NCBI GenBank assembly: GCA_020437105.1
Contig: JAGQWR010000023.1
Coordinates: 1-35,365 of the forward strand
Length of the DNA: 35,365 nt
Reading direction: 5' to 3'
Source of the DNA: Saprospiraceae bacterium
GTDB lineage: Bacteria > Bacteroidota > Bacteroidia > Chitinophagales > Saprospiraceae
The notes below the pieces were generated by a model, which was given only the letters and a program-made list of their open reading frames with translations, did no database searches and had not been told where the DNA came from. Made by a program: the position numbers and the translations under genes. Of this stretch, positions 1-6,888 are shown one piece after another (position 1 is the stretch's first letter; every line of letters starts with the position of its first letter).

Positions 1-21
1 AAAAGCTGTCAATTTGAAATG

Positions 22-102
22 CTACAAAGAGATTGCTCCGCTGGAGCAAAAAGTTGATTCCTATACCCGAAACTCATCTCCGTAGGAGATAAATCTTTGT
101 AG
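22..102. repeat. 81-bp inverted-repeat element with two internal hairpins
   Basis: The ends are perfect 9-bp inverted repeats: CTACAAAGA (22-30) and TCTTTGTAG (94-102). Inside are two short perfect hairpins, TTGCTCC-GCT-GGAGCAA (33-49) and ATCTCC-GTA-GGAGAT (76-90). No coding content is visible. The build, with terminal inverted repeats and nested stems but no protein gene, resembles small non-autonomous elements or structured intergenic repeats. I recall similar sequences being frequent in Bacteroidota genomes, but copy number cannot be judged from one window. Confidence 0.65.
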
Positions 103-190
103 GCAATAATCCAAACCAAAATCTAAACCCCCTAGGGGTGACACCTGCGCCCCTAAGGTCGAAGGTTTATTAATTCGCTTCGGATAAATA

Positions 191-226
191 CATCCCGAAT
201 TTCAGATCGCTCTAAAATTCGGGATG
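191..226 (-). terminator. Hairpin downstream of the secreted hydrolase gene, possible terminator
   Basis: CATCCCGAATTT (191-202) pairs perfectly with AAATTCGGGATG (215-226), a 12-bp stem with a 12-nt loop. It begins about 30 bases after the stop codon of the leftward gene at 259, a normal terminator position. On the minus strand the stem is followed by TATTTATCC rather than a pure T run, so intrinsic termination may be weak. It could instead be a 3' stabilising stem. Confidence 0.5.
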
Positions 227-258
227 ATGTATGTTAATCGTTGGGTTTTCCGGTTGGT

Positions 259-1701
259 TTATCGGATTACCAGGCGGCTGTAAAAGCGTTGGCCATTCAA
301 AATAATTTCAAGGGTGTACATCCCGGCAGGATATTGTCCCAATTGAAGTTCCTGTTTGGCTCCCTGATTTTCAATCTGCCAGTTGGCATAGGTTTTTCCT
401 TTTAAGTCTAACAAGCGTATATCTGCCTGGCCGGATTGGTTTTCCGGCATGGTGATAAACACTTTACCATCCGTAGGGTTAGGGGCTATTTTAAGCTGTG
501 TAGCTGTTAAGTCGGCTGTCGCCGAATAATCGCCAATTTCCTGGAATTGGGCAAAAAAGATAATCGTCTGCGTTACTGCCGGACTCACACATCCGCCATG
601 ATCTGCTGAAGGATCTACGTCCACTGCCTCTACATCAGTCGCACCATTGGCGAGCATGGCGGCTTCGGCGACCAGGCTGTTTTGGTAAGTGACCTGATCA
701 TCAGCCATACAATAAAACATTCGGGTTGGAGCCAGGGGCGTCCAATCATAGACATCATTATCGGCCAGTGCCACATTGATCGGGTCATTTGGATCTGTTT
801 CAATTGCTGTCAACACATCATCCAGAAGCGAATACTTTGCTACGGAAGCGCCGTAGAGGTTTGTCAATTCGTTGATCAGAAAGGTATTTAATGTGCCAAG
901 TGTGATTTCACGGTCGTAAAACTGCTGGATCATTGGGGCAAATTCCGGTTTGAAAAAATCGCCAATCGAAGAGAACAACGTTCCGTAAGCCTCCTGATAG
1001 GATAGGGCTGTGTAGGCCAGATATGCCGGAAAATAATAGGCATTATCACCTAATGTAAAGTCGGTCATCGCTCCGCTGATGTCATAAGGTCCCGACATGG
1101 GGGCTGCGGCTGTAACAGTATAATCGTCGGCATATTCGGTTTCCAGTTTTTGGAAAGCTGCCATAGCCGCATGTCCGCCCTGGCTGTAACCGGTAACAAA
1201 TACCTGATCGTTTAGCAGACTTCCGAAACTTGTGTCAAAGATTTCTTCTGTTGCAAAAAGCATATCAATTGCTACCTGTGCTTCTGAATCTGCATGTACA
1301 TAAGGGTGAAATAATTCACTAACCCCCAGACCCAGAAAATCAGGCGCCAGGGTGACATAGCCCATACCACCAAATACGGCTGCTAGCTCATACCCTCCGG
1401 CGAGTAAAGAGGGCACATCCTCTGGAGAATCGACCGTACCGTGTTGGTAAACTAAGCGTGGAAAAATCCGGTTTTCATCGTCTGGTACTACCAATAATCC
1501 GGAAACATTGGTGCTATTGCCATCCAGGTCCAAACTGGTATATTCAATGGCATAAAGCCGGACACCATATTGAATGAAAATGCCATAATCCTGAATCATC
1601 TGGGCATGACTAATGGCACCGACTTGTTCGTAACTTATTAATTGTTGTGCGTTTACCTGCATGGTGAAAGCCAGGCAGATAAAGAGTAAAAGCTTTTTCA
1701 T
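259..1701 (-). CDS. Secreted serine hydrolase (lipase-like alpha/beta hydrolase) with T9SS sorting domain
   Basis: 480 residues. Residues 1-19 form a signal peptide ending in VNAQ. Residues 20 to about 390 are an alpha/beta-hydrolase resembling secretory lipases and other large exported esterases. The nucleophile elbow is GYSQGG with Ser173, a likely acid is Asp334 or Asp335 (YCMADDQ), and the likely catalytic His368 lies in ADHGGC. Residues 401-480 are a T9SS type A C-terminal domain: KIAPNPTDGKVF, a central LDLKG strand, the PAGMYTLEI segment and a basic end (SRLVIR). The protein should be exported across the outer membrane and either anchored or released. The substrate is unknown; an acyl ester is most likely. 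It is transcribed alone, with the divergent gene at 1846 on the other side of its upstream region. Confidence 0.85.
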   Translation of the reverse strand: MKKLLLFICLAFTMQVNAQQLISYEQVGAISHAQMIQDYGIFIQYGVRLYAIEYTSLDLDGNSTNVSGLLVVPDDENRIFPRLVYQHGTVDSPEDVPSLLAGGYELAAVFGGMGYVTLAPDFLGLGVSELFHPYVHADSEAQVAIDMLFATEEIFDTSFGSLLNDQVFVTGYSQGGHAAMAAFQKLETEYADDYTVTAAAPMSGPYDISGAMTDFTLGDNAYYFPAYLAYTALSYQEAYGTLFSSIGDFFKPEFAPMIQQFYDREITLGTLNTFLINELTNLYGASVAKYSLLDDVLTAIETDPNDPINVALADNDVYDWTPLAPTRMFYCMADDQVTYQNSLVAEAAMLANGATDVEAVDVDPSADHGGCVSPAVTQTIIFFAQFQEIGDYSATADLTATQLKIAPNPTDGKVFITMPENQSGQADIRLLDLKGKTYANWQIENQGAKQELQLGQYPAGMYTLEIILNGQRFYSRLVIR

Positions 1702-1845
1702 GTTTATCTATTTTTGGTTAAATTACTAAAAGGAAGAGAACTTAAAAGCTATAAGTCCTTATGATTTGTACACTGGTGAACAATTTAGGGCAGCTTCTGT
1801 TTACTAGCAATCGTTCTGTTTTGTATATTGCATAGCGAGAATATT

Positions 1846-2265
1846 ATGGACAATCGAATGATCGACCGGCTGCTGGAGGGACTTGAAAAAAGTGCCGAAA
1901 ATGACTTCGACTTATTGGAGTCTGCAGGGGCAGAATATTTCTCGACTATAGAATTACTTGAAATGCGGGGTCGCTGTCGCGAACAAAGACGCATTTATAC
2001 CAAAATCCATAAGGCAGTACTTTTAGTTGGCGCGGGTGCTCCATCCTGGATCGTATTCGGTTTTGTATTTGGCATACTGGGTTTTCAGGTCGCTGCAACC
2101 TTCTCCCTCTTACTCTTTCCGATTAGTTTTTTCCTCTTTTTGGTGGGCGGTTTGTTCCTTCGGAGCCAATTTCGGAGCAGGGGCTATCTCGAACACATTA
2201 GCCATTTAATTGAATGGGAACTATCTCGTCGTCGGGATGAATTGGAACGCAAGCGCTACCTCTAA
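1846..2265 (+). CDS. Small membrane protein with two transmembrane helices, unknown function
   Basis: 139 residues from the ATG at 1846. A TTG six codons upstream (1828) would also be in frame, but the ATG is preferred. Residues 1-60 are acidic and helical (LLEGLEKSAENDFDLLE), followed by a basic stretch (RGRCREQRRIYTK). Two hydrophobic segments follow, about 62-85 (VGAGAPSWIVFGFVFGILGF) and about 86-108, then an Arg/Glu-rich helical tail (EWELSRRRDELERKRYL). The layout suggests an inner-membrane hairpin with both ends in the cytoplasm. I do not recognise a family. The end overlaps the convergent APP1-type gene by 4 bp. Confidence 0.65.
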   Translation: MDNRMIDRLLEGLEKSAENDFDLLESAGAEYFSTIELLEMRGRCREQRRIYTKIHKAVLLVGAGAPSWIVFGFVFGILGFQVAATFSLLLFPISFFLFLVGGLFLRSQFRSRGYLEHISHLIEWELSRRRDELERKRYL

Positions 2266-3284
2266 TTGCGCTTTTCCCACCAACTATTCATCTCTTTATA
2301 GCTATCAAAATATATTATTCCGGCATCCGGATTACGAACAGTGGAACCGGGTACTTTTCGAATTAATATTTGTTGAATCCTTCCGGGAAATAATTTGTCG
2401 ATTTCGCGAAAATAATAGGCATCCTTTTCACCGCTATCTCCCAAGAGTATAAAAGGCATAGTTGGGTAGAGATTCAAAATTTTACTAATCGTACGGATTT
2501 TATGGGGCCTGCGATCCGCAATATTTTGTGGTATCCCCAGATCTCGTAGTAAAATCGGACCGTCATGGAAGCCGTTTTTTTCTAAAAAGGCGTGCAAAAA
2601 GGGATAAATATTCCAGGGGCTGTTTGAGACGTAAAAAACGGGCCCTTGTTGGCTGAGTTTGTTTACAAATTCTGCTGAGTAGGGAATGGATTTTCGCTCC
2701 GTCAGATCTTCAAAAAAAGTAGCATACACTGCCCTCCATTTGAAACGAGAGGTGACGCCCGTTTTTAGAATGGTATCGTCAATATCCGTGATGAGTCCGA
2801 CCTGCTGACTAACGGTATGGAGGTAACAACTGGTCTGAGCTTCTACCCCTTCATATTTTCCATAAGGACTGTGTATCAGGGTGGCCCGGATTTTTAGTTC
2901 CACCTGGTCTTCCGGGAAGATCGTTTCATCCCAATCTGCAGATAAGTCAAAATAACCTTCCTTGTCGGTTACCAGATCAAAGGTATAATCTGCTATATGA
3001 ATTCGAACCGTTGCACCAATAATTTCTCTGGAATTGAATAGGTCAAAGGTGCTTCTAAATTGCTGCCAGGGGCTTATTTTTCCAAGTATAATTGGCTTTT
3101 TGTATAGTAGCACCCGACCAATTATCTGCACCGAGGATCTATGGCCATAACCACGGAATAATTTTATTTCCAGTGGATGATTTGACCTCCATAACCCGCG
3201 TGGAATGAGCATAGCACCCAAGCGATCAAGCATCCCGTCAAGGCGGCGGATCAATTTATAAAAAGGACGGTTCCAATCTGCCAT
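2262..3284 (-). CDS. APP1-type phosphatidate phosphatase domain protein (DUF2183)
   Basis: 340 residues, ATG start at 3284. The C-terminal half carries the HAD-like signature of the APP1/DUF2183 family: DIDDTILKTG (167-176) supplies the two catalytic aspartates, YVSNSPWN (219-226) is motif II, and FILLGDSGEKD (278-288) is the distal acidic motif. The family includes yeast App1, an Mg-dependent phosphatidate phosphatase. The N-terminal part (about 50-150) is beta-rich with a transthyretin-like stretch (TFDLVTDKEGYFDLS), common in bacterial members. No signal peptide or membrane helix is obvious. Lipid phosphatase activity is inferred from the family; the bacterial substrate is not known. The gene is alone on its strand and overlaps its convergent neighbour by 4 bp. 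Confidence 0.85.
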   Translation of the reverse strand: MADWNRPFYKLIRRLDGMLDRLGAMLIPRGLWRSNHPLEIKLFRGYGHRSSVQIIGRVLLYKKPIILGKISPWQQFRSTFDLFNSREIIGATVRIHIADYTFDLVTDKEGYFDLSADWDETIFPEDQVELKIRATLIHSPYGKYEGVEAQTSCYLHTVSQQVGLITDIDDTILKTGVTSRFKWRAVYATFFEDLTERKSIPYSAEFVNKLSQQGPVFYVSNSPWNIYPFLHAFLEKNGFHDGPILLRDLGIPQNIADRRPHKIRTISKILNLYPTMPFILLGDSGEKDAYYFREIDKLFPGRIQQILIRKVPGSTVRNPDAGIIYFDSYKEMNSWWEKRN

Positions 3285-3354
3285 ATCACACTCTAAGATA
3301 GCAGAAACGGAGAAGGATTGATTGATATTTTAGAGACCGGTATTCAGGGGGCAT

Positions 3355-3386
3355 AAAAAAGCTGACTGCCCAAAAGGACAGTCAGC
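3355..3386 (-). terminator. Terminator-like hairpin without a clear upstream gene
   Basis: GCTGACTG (3361-3368) pairs with CAGTCAGC (3379-3386), and the stem extends inward with CC/GG around an AAAA loop. Six A residues at 3355-3360 become a U tract in leftward transcripts, so this is a standard intrinsic terminator on the minus strand. No minus-strand gene lies to its right before 3698, so it has nothing obvious to terminate. Read rightward it is a stem directly upstream of an A-rich leader and a short ATG frame. It may be a relic of a lost gene or a structured leader. Confidence 0.5.
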
Positions 3387-3412
3387 CGTTTAACCCCAAA
3401 AAACCAAATATT

Positions 3413-3439
3413 ATGAAAACTCTAAAAGCGATATTATAA
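3413..3439 (+). pseudogene. Eight-codon frame, possibly the remnant 5' end of an exported-protein gene
   Basis: An A-rich Bacteroidota-style leader (CCAAAAAACCAAATATT) precedes ATG and the frame MKTLKAIL, which ends at TAA. The sequence reads like the first residues of a signal peptide with no continuation. Either it is a leader peptide or the surviving start of a gene that has decayed. No homologous body is seen in the 250 bases that follow. Evidence is limited to context and the start-like sequence. Confidence 0.25.
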
Positions 3440-3525
3440 CCTCAGGAAAACAAAAATGTTTATAGAAGGCTTGCATTTTGTGACGGAATAGTCGTTGAGG
3501 AAACATTAGTGGTTTGCTAGGCGAA

Positions 3526-3612
3526 GGTTTAACGCGTTTGAAACGTTTAAACCGTGAAGTTATAGACCCTCGACCTTAGACCCTAGACCTTCGTAGATCT
3601 TCGACCTTCGAC
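3526..3612. repeat. Degenerate intergenic repeat patch
   Basis: GGTTTAACG (3526-3534) and CGTTTAAACC (3544-3553) form an imperfect inverted repeat. A 21-bp segment at 3527-3547 matches 23681-23701 with two mismatches, and both copies are followed shortly by AAGTTA and then ATAGACC. After it, 3563-3612 is built from degenerate GACC-containing units (TAGACC, TCGACC, TTCGAC). This is non-coding dispersed repeat material. Confidence 0.55.
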
Positions 3613-3697
3613 ATGGCGCTGGCACTTTGTGTTCGTTTAAATTGTTTCCACCGCAGCCAAAAGGCTTAAAAGTTGTATTTTTCACCAGACCATAAAA

Positions 3698-4261
3698 ATG
3701 AAAAATATGCCTAAAGCTATAGTACGTAACGCGATGATCTCCGGAGCACTGATCTTTTTAATATTTGTCGTATTAAAACTCATGGCAAATACGGGGGCAG
3801 AAAACATGGATAATATTGGAGATACCCGGTCGATGCTCTTATTCCTGAACGGTTTCTTTTTTCCGGGTTTTTTCTTTGGTATTGCCATGATTCTGGCACT
3901 TCCGGAGGCAGCAATCTGGAAGAAAGTTACATATGTTTTAGCCAGTACGGTTGTACACATTATCGTGGCATATTCTGGCGTGGAAGGTGATTTGTTTTTG
4001 TTGGCGACAGCCTCCTTAGCGGGTCCGACGATGATATTTTTAACGAACGGCTTGTTGTGGCCCGGAATTAATACAGTCAGACAGGGGCTCATTGCTTTGC
4101 CAATATCTGCAGTGGCGGTGATGCCACTATACTATACTTTTTCTACGATGGGGGATACTGTGGAGGCGCCTACCTTACTGGGTTTTACCAGCTTTTTCTT
4201 CTGGCCGGTATTTATGAGTTATGTGCTTACCCGATTTAGATGGCCACAGGCAGCTAAATGA
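3698..4261 (+). CDS. Integral membrane protein of unknown function
   Basis: 187 residues, ATG start, strongly hydrophobic with about five membrane segments: near 9-27 (AMISGALIFLIFVVLKLMA), 46-68 (MLLFLNGFFFPGFFFGIAMI), 74-92, 98-118 and about 132-180 in one or two passes. The N-terminus is short and basic (MKNMPKAIVR). There are no charged catalytic motifs or recognised domains. The reverse frame over the same bases is a shadow: it lacks any domain while this frame has regular alternation of hydrophobic helices. It ends one base before the stop codon of the convergent egtD gene, so the two transcripts must overlap. Function unknown. Confidence 0.7.
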   Translation: MKNMPKAIVRNAMISGALIFLIFVVLKLMANTGAENMDNIGDTRSMLLFLNGFFFPGFFFGIAMILALPEAAIWKKVTYVLASTVVHIIVAYSGVEGDLFLLATASLAGPTMIFLTNGLLWPGINTVRQGLIALPISAVAVMPLYYTFSTMGDTVEAPTLLGFTSFFFWPVFMSYVLTRFRWPQAAK

Positions 4262-5197
4262 TTATTTTTTCCAGAGGGTGTCCACAAAATAGTTTCGCTT
4301 GTCATGGAAGAAACATACGGGACTGAAACCGGTATCACTGGCCAGGGAGTCTATATCCTGCCTGGAGTATTTAAGGGATAATTCGACCTCAATGGGTTCC
4401 CATGCTTCAAAATGAAAGGTTTTGTTTAGGGTGCCTACAAAAACATCCTGTTTGGTTTTGCTGACAATATAAGACCGGGTTTCTCCGCTCATAGGGTTGT
4501 AAACCTCCCAATGTTTAAACTGGTCTATATTAAAATCTCCCTGCATTTCCCGATTGATGCGGGTTAGCAAATTCAGGTTAAAGGCAGCAGTAATTCCAGC
4601 AGGATCATTATAGGCACTTAAAATAATTTCAGGATCTTTTTTCAAATCAAAGCCTATAAGCACCATATCATCGAGGGCCAGTGCATCCCGCAATTCGAAT
4701 AGGAATCTGCGTGCATCAGCTTGTTTTAGATTTCCGATGTTTGCTCCCAGAAACAGCACCACTTTGGGCCGGCTGACCAGGTCTTTTAATCCGGCAAGTA
4801 CCCGGAAGTATTCTCCCTGTTGGGGCGCTACATCTAATTGGGGCATTTCCCGATGCAGGGAATCCTGTAAAGTGTTTAAAACATTGCCGGATATATCTAT
4901 TGGCATATATCTAAACTGCCTTCCCTGATCCAGAAAATGTTGGAGCAGTACTTTTGTTTTTAATCCATCCCCGGCACCTAATTCGATGAGGTCGAAGGGA
5001 GTCCGGGGTAAGGCATTTAATATTTCTGCCCGCTGAGTTTGGAAAATTTCGAATTCGCAATCAGTCAGGTAATACTCAGGCATACGCATGATATCCTGAA
5101 AAAGCTTGTCGCCTGCGGCATCGTAAAAAAATCGAGAGGAAAGGCGTTTGGGAACGCCTGACAGCCCTTCTAAAACCTCCTTTTCAAATAGGGTCAT
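4262..5197 (-). CDS. egtD: L-histidine N-alpha-methyltransferase EgtD (ergothioneine biosynthesis)
   Basis: 311 residues from the ATG at 5197. An in-frame upstream ATG at 5260 would overlap the end of egtB and adds a segment unlike the family. EgtD trimethylates histidine to hercynine using three SAM. Family landmarks in order are SRFFYDAAGDKLFQDI, MPEYYLTDCE, the SAM motif ELGAGDG, LFLGANIGN with the expected Asn, SAYNDPAGITAAFNLNLL, and EVELSLKYS, which carries the Glu and Ser expected near the histidine amino group. It ends in the usual GFSPVCFFHDKRNYF. The usual family length is about 320. It lies 20 bp downstream of egtB on the same strand, which strongly supports the ergothioneine assignment over a generic methyltransferase. 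Confidence 0.92.
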   Translation of the reverse strand: MTLFEKEVLEGLSGVPKRLSSRFFYDAAGDKLFQDIMRMPEYYLTDCEFEIFQTQRAEILNALPRTPFDLIELGAGDGLKTKVLLQHFLDQGRQFRYMPIDISGNVLNTLQDSLHREMPQLDVAPQQGEYFRVLAGLKDLVSRPKVVLFLGANIGNLKQADARRFLFELRDALALDDMVLIGFDLKKDPEIILSAYNDPAGITAAFNLNLLTRINREMQGDFNIDQFKHWEVYNPMSGETRSYIVSKTKQDVFVGTLNKTFHFEAWEPIEVELSLKYSRQDIDSLASDTGFSPVCFFHDKRNYFVDTLWKK

Positions 5198-5217
5198 TTG
5201 GCGGAAATAAAGAATTA

Positions 5218-6501
5218 TTAATGATTGTCTTTTACTAACCGGATACCTGAAAATTGCCAACGCATATTGGCGTGGAAGAAATTTCGATAGGTTGACCGAA
5301 TATGAGAAATTGGTGTAGCGGCAGAGCCTCCACGCAGAATCATCTGGTTGACCATAAATTTGCCATTATACTCTCCCAGTGCACCTTTAAATCTGGGGAA
5401 ATTGGGGTACGGTAAATAGGCACTGGCTGTCCATTCCCATAGATGACCCAATAATTGATTGTCCTCGGCTGTCTCACTTGCAAGCGGATGTGCAAAACCA
5501 CTTTCCAGAAAAGCATTCAGGGTTGGAGCTTTTCCGTGTATTTGAAAGGCAGCTTCCCATTCAAACTCAGTTGGAAGTCGCAGACCTTTCCACCTGGCAT
5601 AGGCTTCGGCTTCAAAGTAGCTGATGTGGGCTACAGGTTTATTTAGGTCAATCGGACCGATTCCGGCCATGGTGTATTCATACCATTTGTCGGCACGAGG
5701 ATACCAGTAGAGTGGTACCTTTAATTCCAGTGTTTTTAGCCATTCCCAGCCTTCAGAGAGCCAAAATTCATGATTTTCATAGCCTCCATCCTGTATAAAT
5801 TCGAGGTATTCGCCATTAGTGACCAGGCGATCCTGTATTTCAAAATCAGGCAGATAGACCTTGTGTCGGCCTAACTCATTATCCCAACAGAAGTCGGTTC
5901 CCTGGTGGCCGATTTCATAGATGCCTTCAGAAACAGGAAGATAATTTACCGGACGATTCCCAGATTCGGGCATTTTTTTTTCGGCGAAAGCCGGAAAGAG
6001 GGGATTATTTCCAAGGATGTATTTAATATCCATCAATAACAATTCCTGATGCTGCTGTTCGTGTTGCAGGCCAACAGAAATCATATATTTCAGCTCCTCG
6101 GGGAGCTGTGCCTCCCGGCTGTCCAGAAAGGCCTGCATGTGTTGGTCAACATAGCGGCGGTATTCCAGAATGCGCTCCAGATTGGGGCGGGTCATATTGC
6201 CGCGTTTGGTGCGCAGAATTCTGGGACCCTGGCTTTCGTAATAACTATTGAAAAACCAGTTTAATCGTTCATCAAAAAGTTGGTAGGAGGCCAGGTGTGG
6301 AGCCAGAATGAAATTCTCGAAAAACCAGGTAGTATGTCCCAAATGCCATTTAGGAGGACTGACAAAATCAATTGGTTGCACTACATAATCTTCTGGATGT
6401 AATGGTTTACAAATTGCCAGAGTTTGCTTTCGAATAAGATTAAAACGGGTTATTAAACTGGAAGAAGTTGAGACTGTTGCCGATGGATCGGATAATTTCA
6501 T
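5218..6501 (-). CDS. egtB: Ergothioneine sulfoxide synthase EgtB
   Basis: 427 residues from the ATG at 6501; an in-frame ATG 19 codons earlier is less likely because family proteins start near this DinB domain. EgtB is a non-haem iron enzyme that joins hercynine to a thiol with O2. Residues 15-165 are the DinB-like part with the iron ligands His56 (WHLGH) and His147/His151 (HEQQHQE, the HxxxHxE motif). Residues about 195-425 are the formylglycine-enzyme-like domain (GHLWEWTASAYLPYPNF, ILRGGSAATP, RSTYRNFFHANMRWQFSGIR). In mycobacterial EgtB an Asp and Arg in the final segment bind gamma-glutamylcysteine (from memory). Here that segment lacks the Asp, which fits the cysteine-using class. Next to egtD. 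Confidence 0.92.
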   Translation of the reverse strand: MKLSDPSATVSTSSSLITRFNLIRKQTLAICKPLHPEDYVVQPIDFVSPPKWHLGHTTWFFENFILAPHLASYQLFDERLNWFFNSYYESQGPRILRTKRGNMTRPNLERILEYRRYVDQHMQAFLDSREAQLPEELKYMISVGLQHEQQHQELLLMDIKYILGNNPLFPAFAEKKMPESGNRPVNYLPVSEGIYEIGHQGTDFCWDNELGRHKVYLPDFEIQDRLVTNGEYLEFIQDGGYENHEFWLSEGWEWLKTLELKVPLYWYPRADKWYEYTMAGIGPIDLNKPVAHISYFEAEAYARWKGLRLPTEFEWEAAFQIHGKAPTLNAFLESGFAHPLASETAEDNQLLGHLWEWTASAYLPYPNFPRFKGALGEYNGKFMVNQMILRGGSAATPISHIRSTYRNFFHANMRWQFSGIRLVKDNH

Positions 6502-6563
6502 GGTACAGATTGACCTGTTACTTAAAATAAATAAATGTAATATTTCCGCTGAATCCATGCAAA

Positions 6564-6854
6564 CTAGGCATCCACTACTTCTACTCCTTTCCAGAATGCT
6601 ACCCGATCCTGGATATTGCTTGCCGCTGATTTTGGTTCGGGATAATACCAGGCGGCATCCTTATTTATCTCATTATTGACTTTTACAGAATAATAAGATG
6701 CAGTGCCTTTCCAGGGACAGATGGTAGTGGTGTTACTCTCCTGGAAATAATCTTTGTTTAAACTTGTTTTAGGAAAATAATAGTTTCCTTCGACTCGTAC
6801 CAGGTCTTCGCTTTCGGCTAATACAGTGCCGTTCCAAATTGCTTTCTTTTTCAC
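6564..6854 (-). CDS. DUF427 domain protein
   Basis: 96 residues with a GTG start at 6854. The family pattern is clear: KAIWNGTVLAES near the start, VEGNYYFP, a TTTICPWKGTASYYSV core (about 42-57) and AAWYYPEPKSAASNIQDRVAFW. DUF427 proteins are small all-beta proteins of about 90-120 residues with no established reaction. It is the second gene of a leftward run, 34 bp after the hydroxylase-superfamily gene and 62 bp before egtB. A short inverted repeat (GTTGTTT/AAACAAC, 6860-6880) sits just upstream of its start. Co-transcription with egtB-egtD is plausible but unproven; a role in thiol or redox metabolism is only a guess. Confidence 0.85.
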   Translation of the reverse strand: MKKKAIWNGTVLAESEDLVRVEGNYYFPKTSLNKDYFQESNTTTICPWKGTASYYSVKVNNEINKDAAWYYPEPKSAASNIQDRVAFWKGVEVVDA

Positions 6855-6888
6855 GTTTTGTTGTTTTTAGAGTAAACAACAAAAAGCA

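Larger units (their letters stand above)
1..258. other. Non-coding intergenic stretch rich in palindromes
   Basis: No credible reading frame is seen. From left to right it holds an inverted-repeat element (22-102), a second palindromic patch around CCCCTAGGGG (129-138) with a partly matching arm at about 148-157, and a long hairpin (191-226) just beyond the stop codon of the leftward hydrolase gene. The short string AAGGTCGAAGG near 155 resembles the GACCTTCGACC units in the repeat patch near 3590, so this may be a decayed copy of the same family. Confidence 0.6.
3285..3697. other. 413-bp non-coding region with hairpin, minimal ORF and degenerate repeats
   Basis: This divergent interval between the APP1-type gene and the membrane protein at 3698 has no credible full-length gene. 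It holds a terminator-like hairpin (3355-3386), an A-rich leader followed by an eight-codon frame (3413-3439), and a repeat patch from about 3526 to 3612 made of GTTTAAC/CGTTTGAA units and GACC-containing units. Nothing is recognised between 3440 and 3525. Promoters for both flanking genes probably lie here, but I could not fix a convincing TTTG / TAnnTTTG pair. Confidence 0.6.

Noticed and set aside
3682..4092. 136-codon minus-strand frame over the membrane protein gene
   Set aside because: It is Lys/Pro/Ser-rich without domain features, whereas the plus frame has regular hydrophobic helices and a clean start; it is treated as a shadow.
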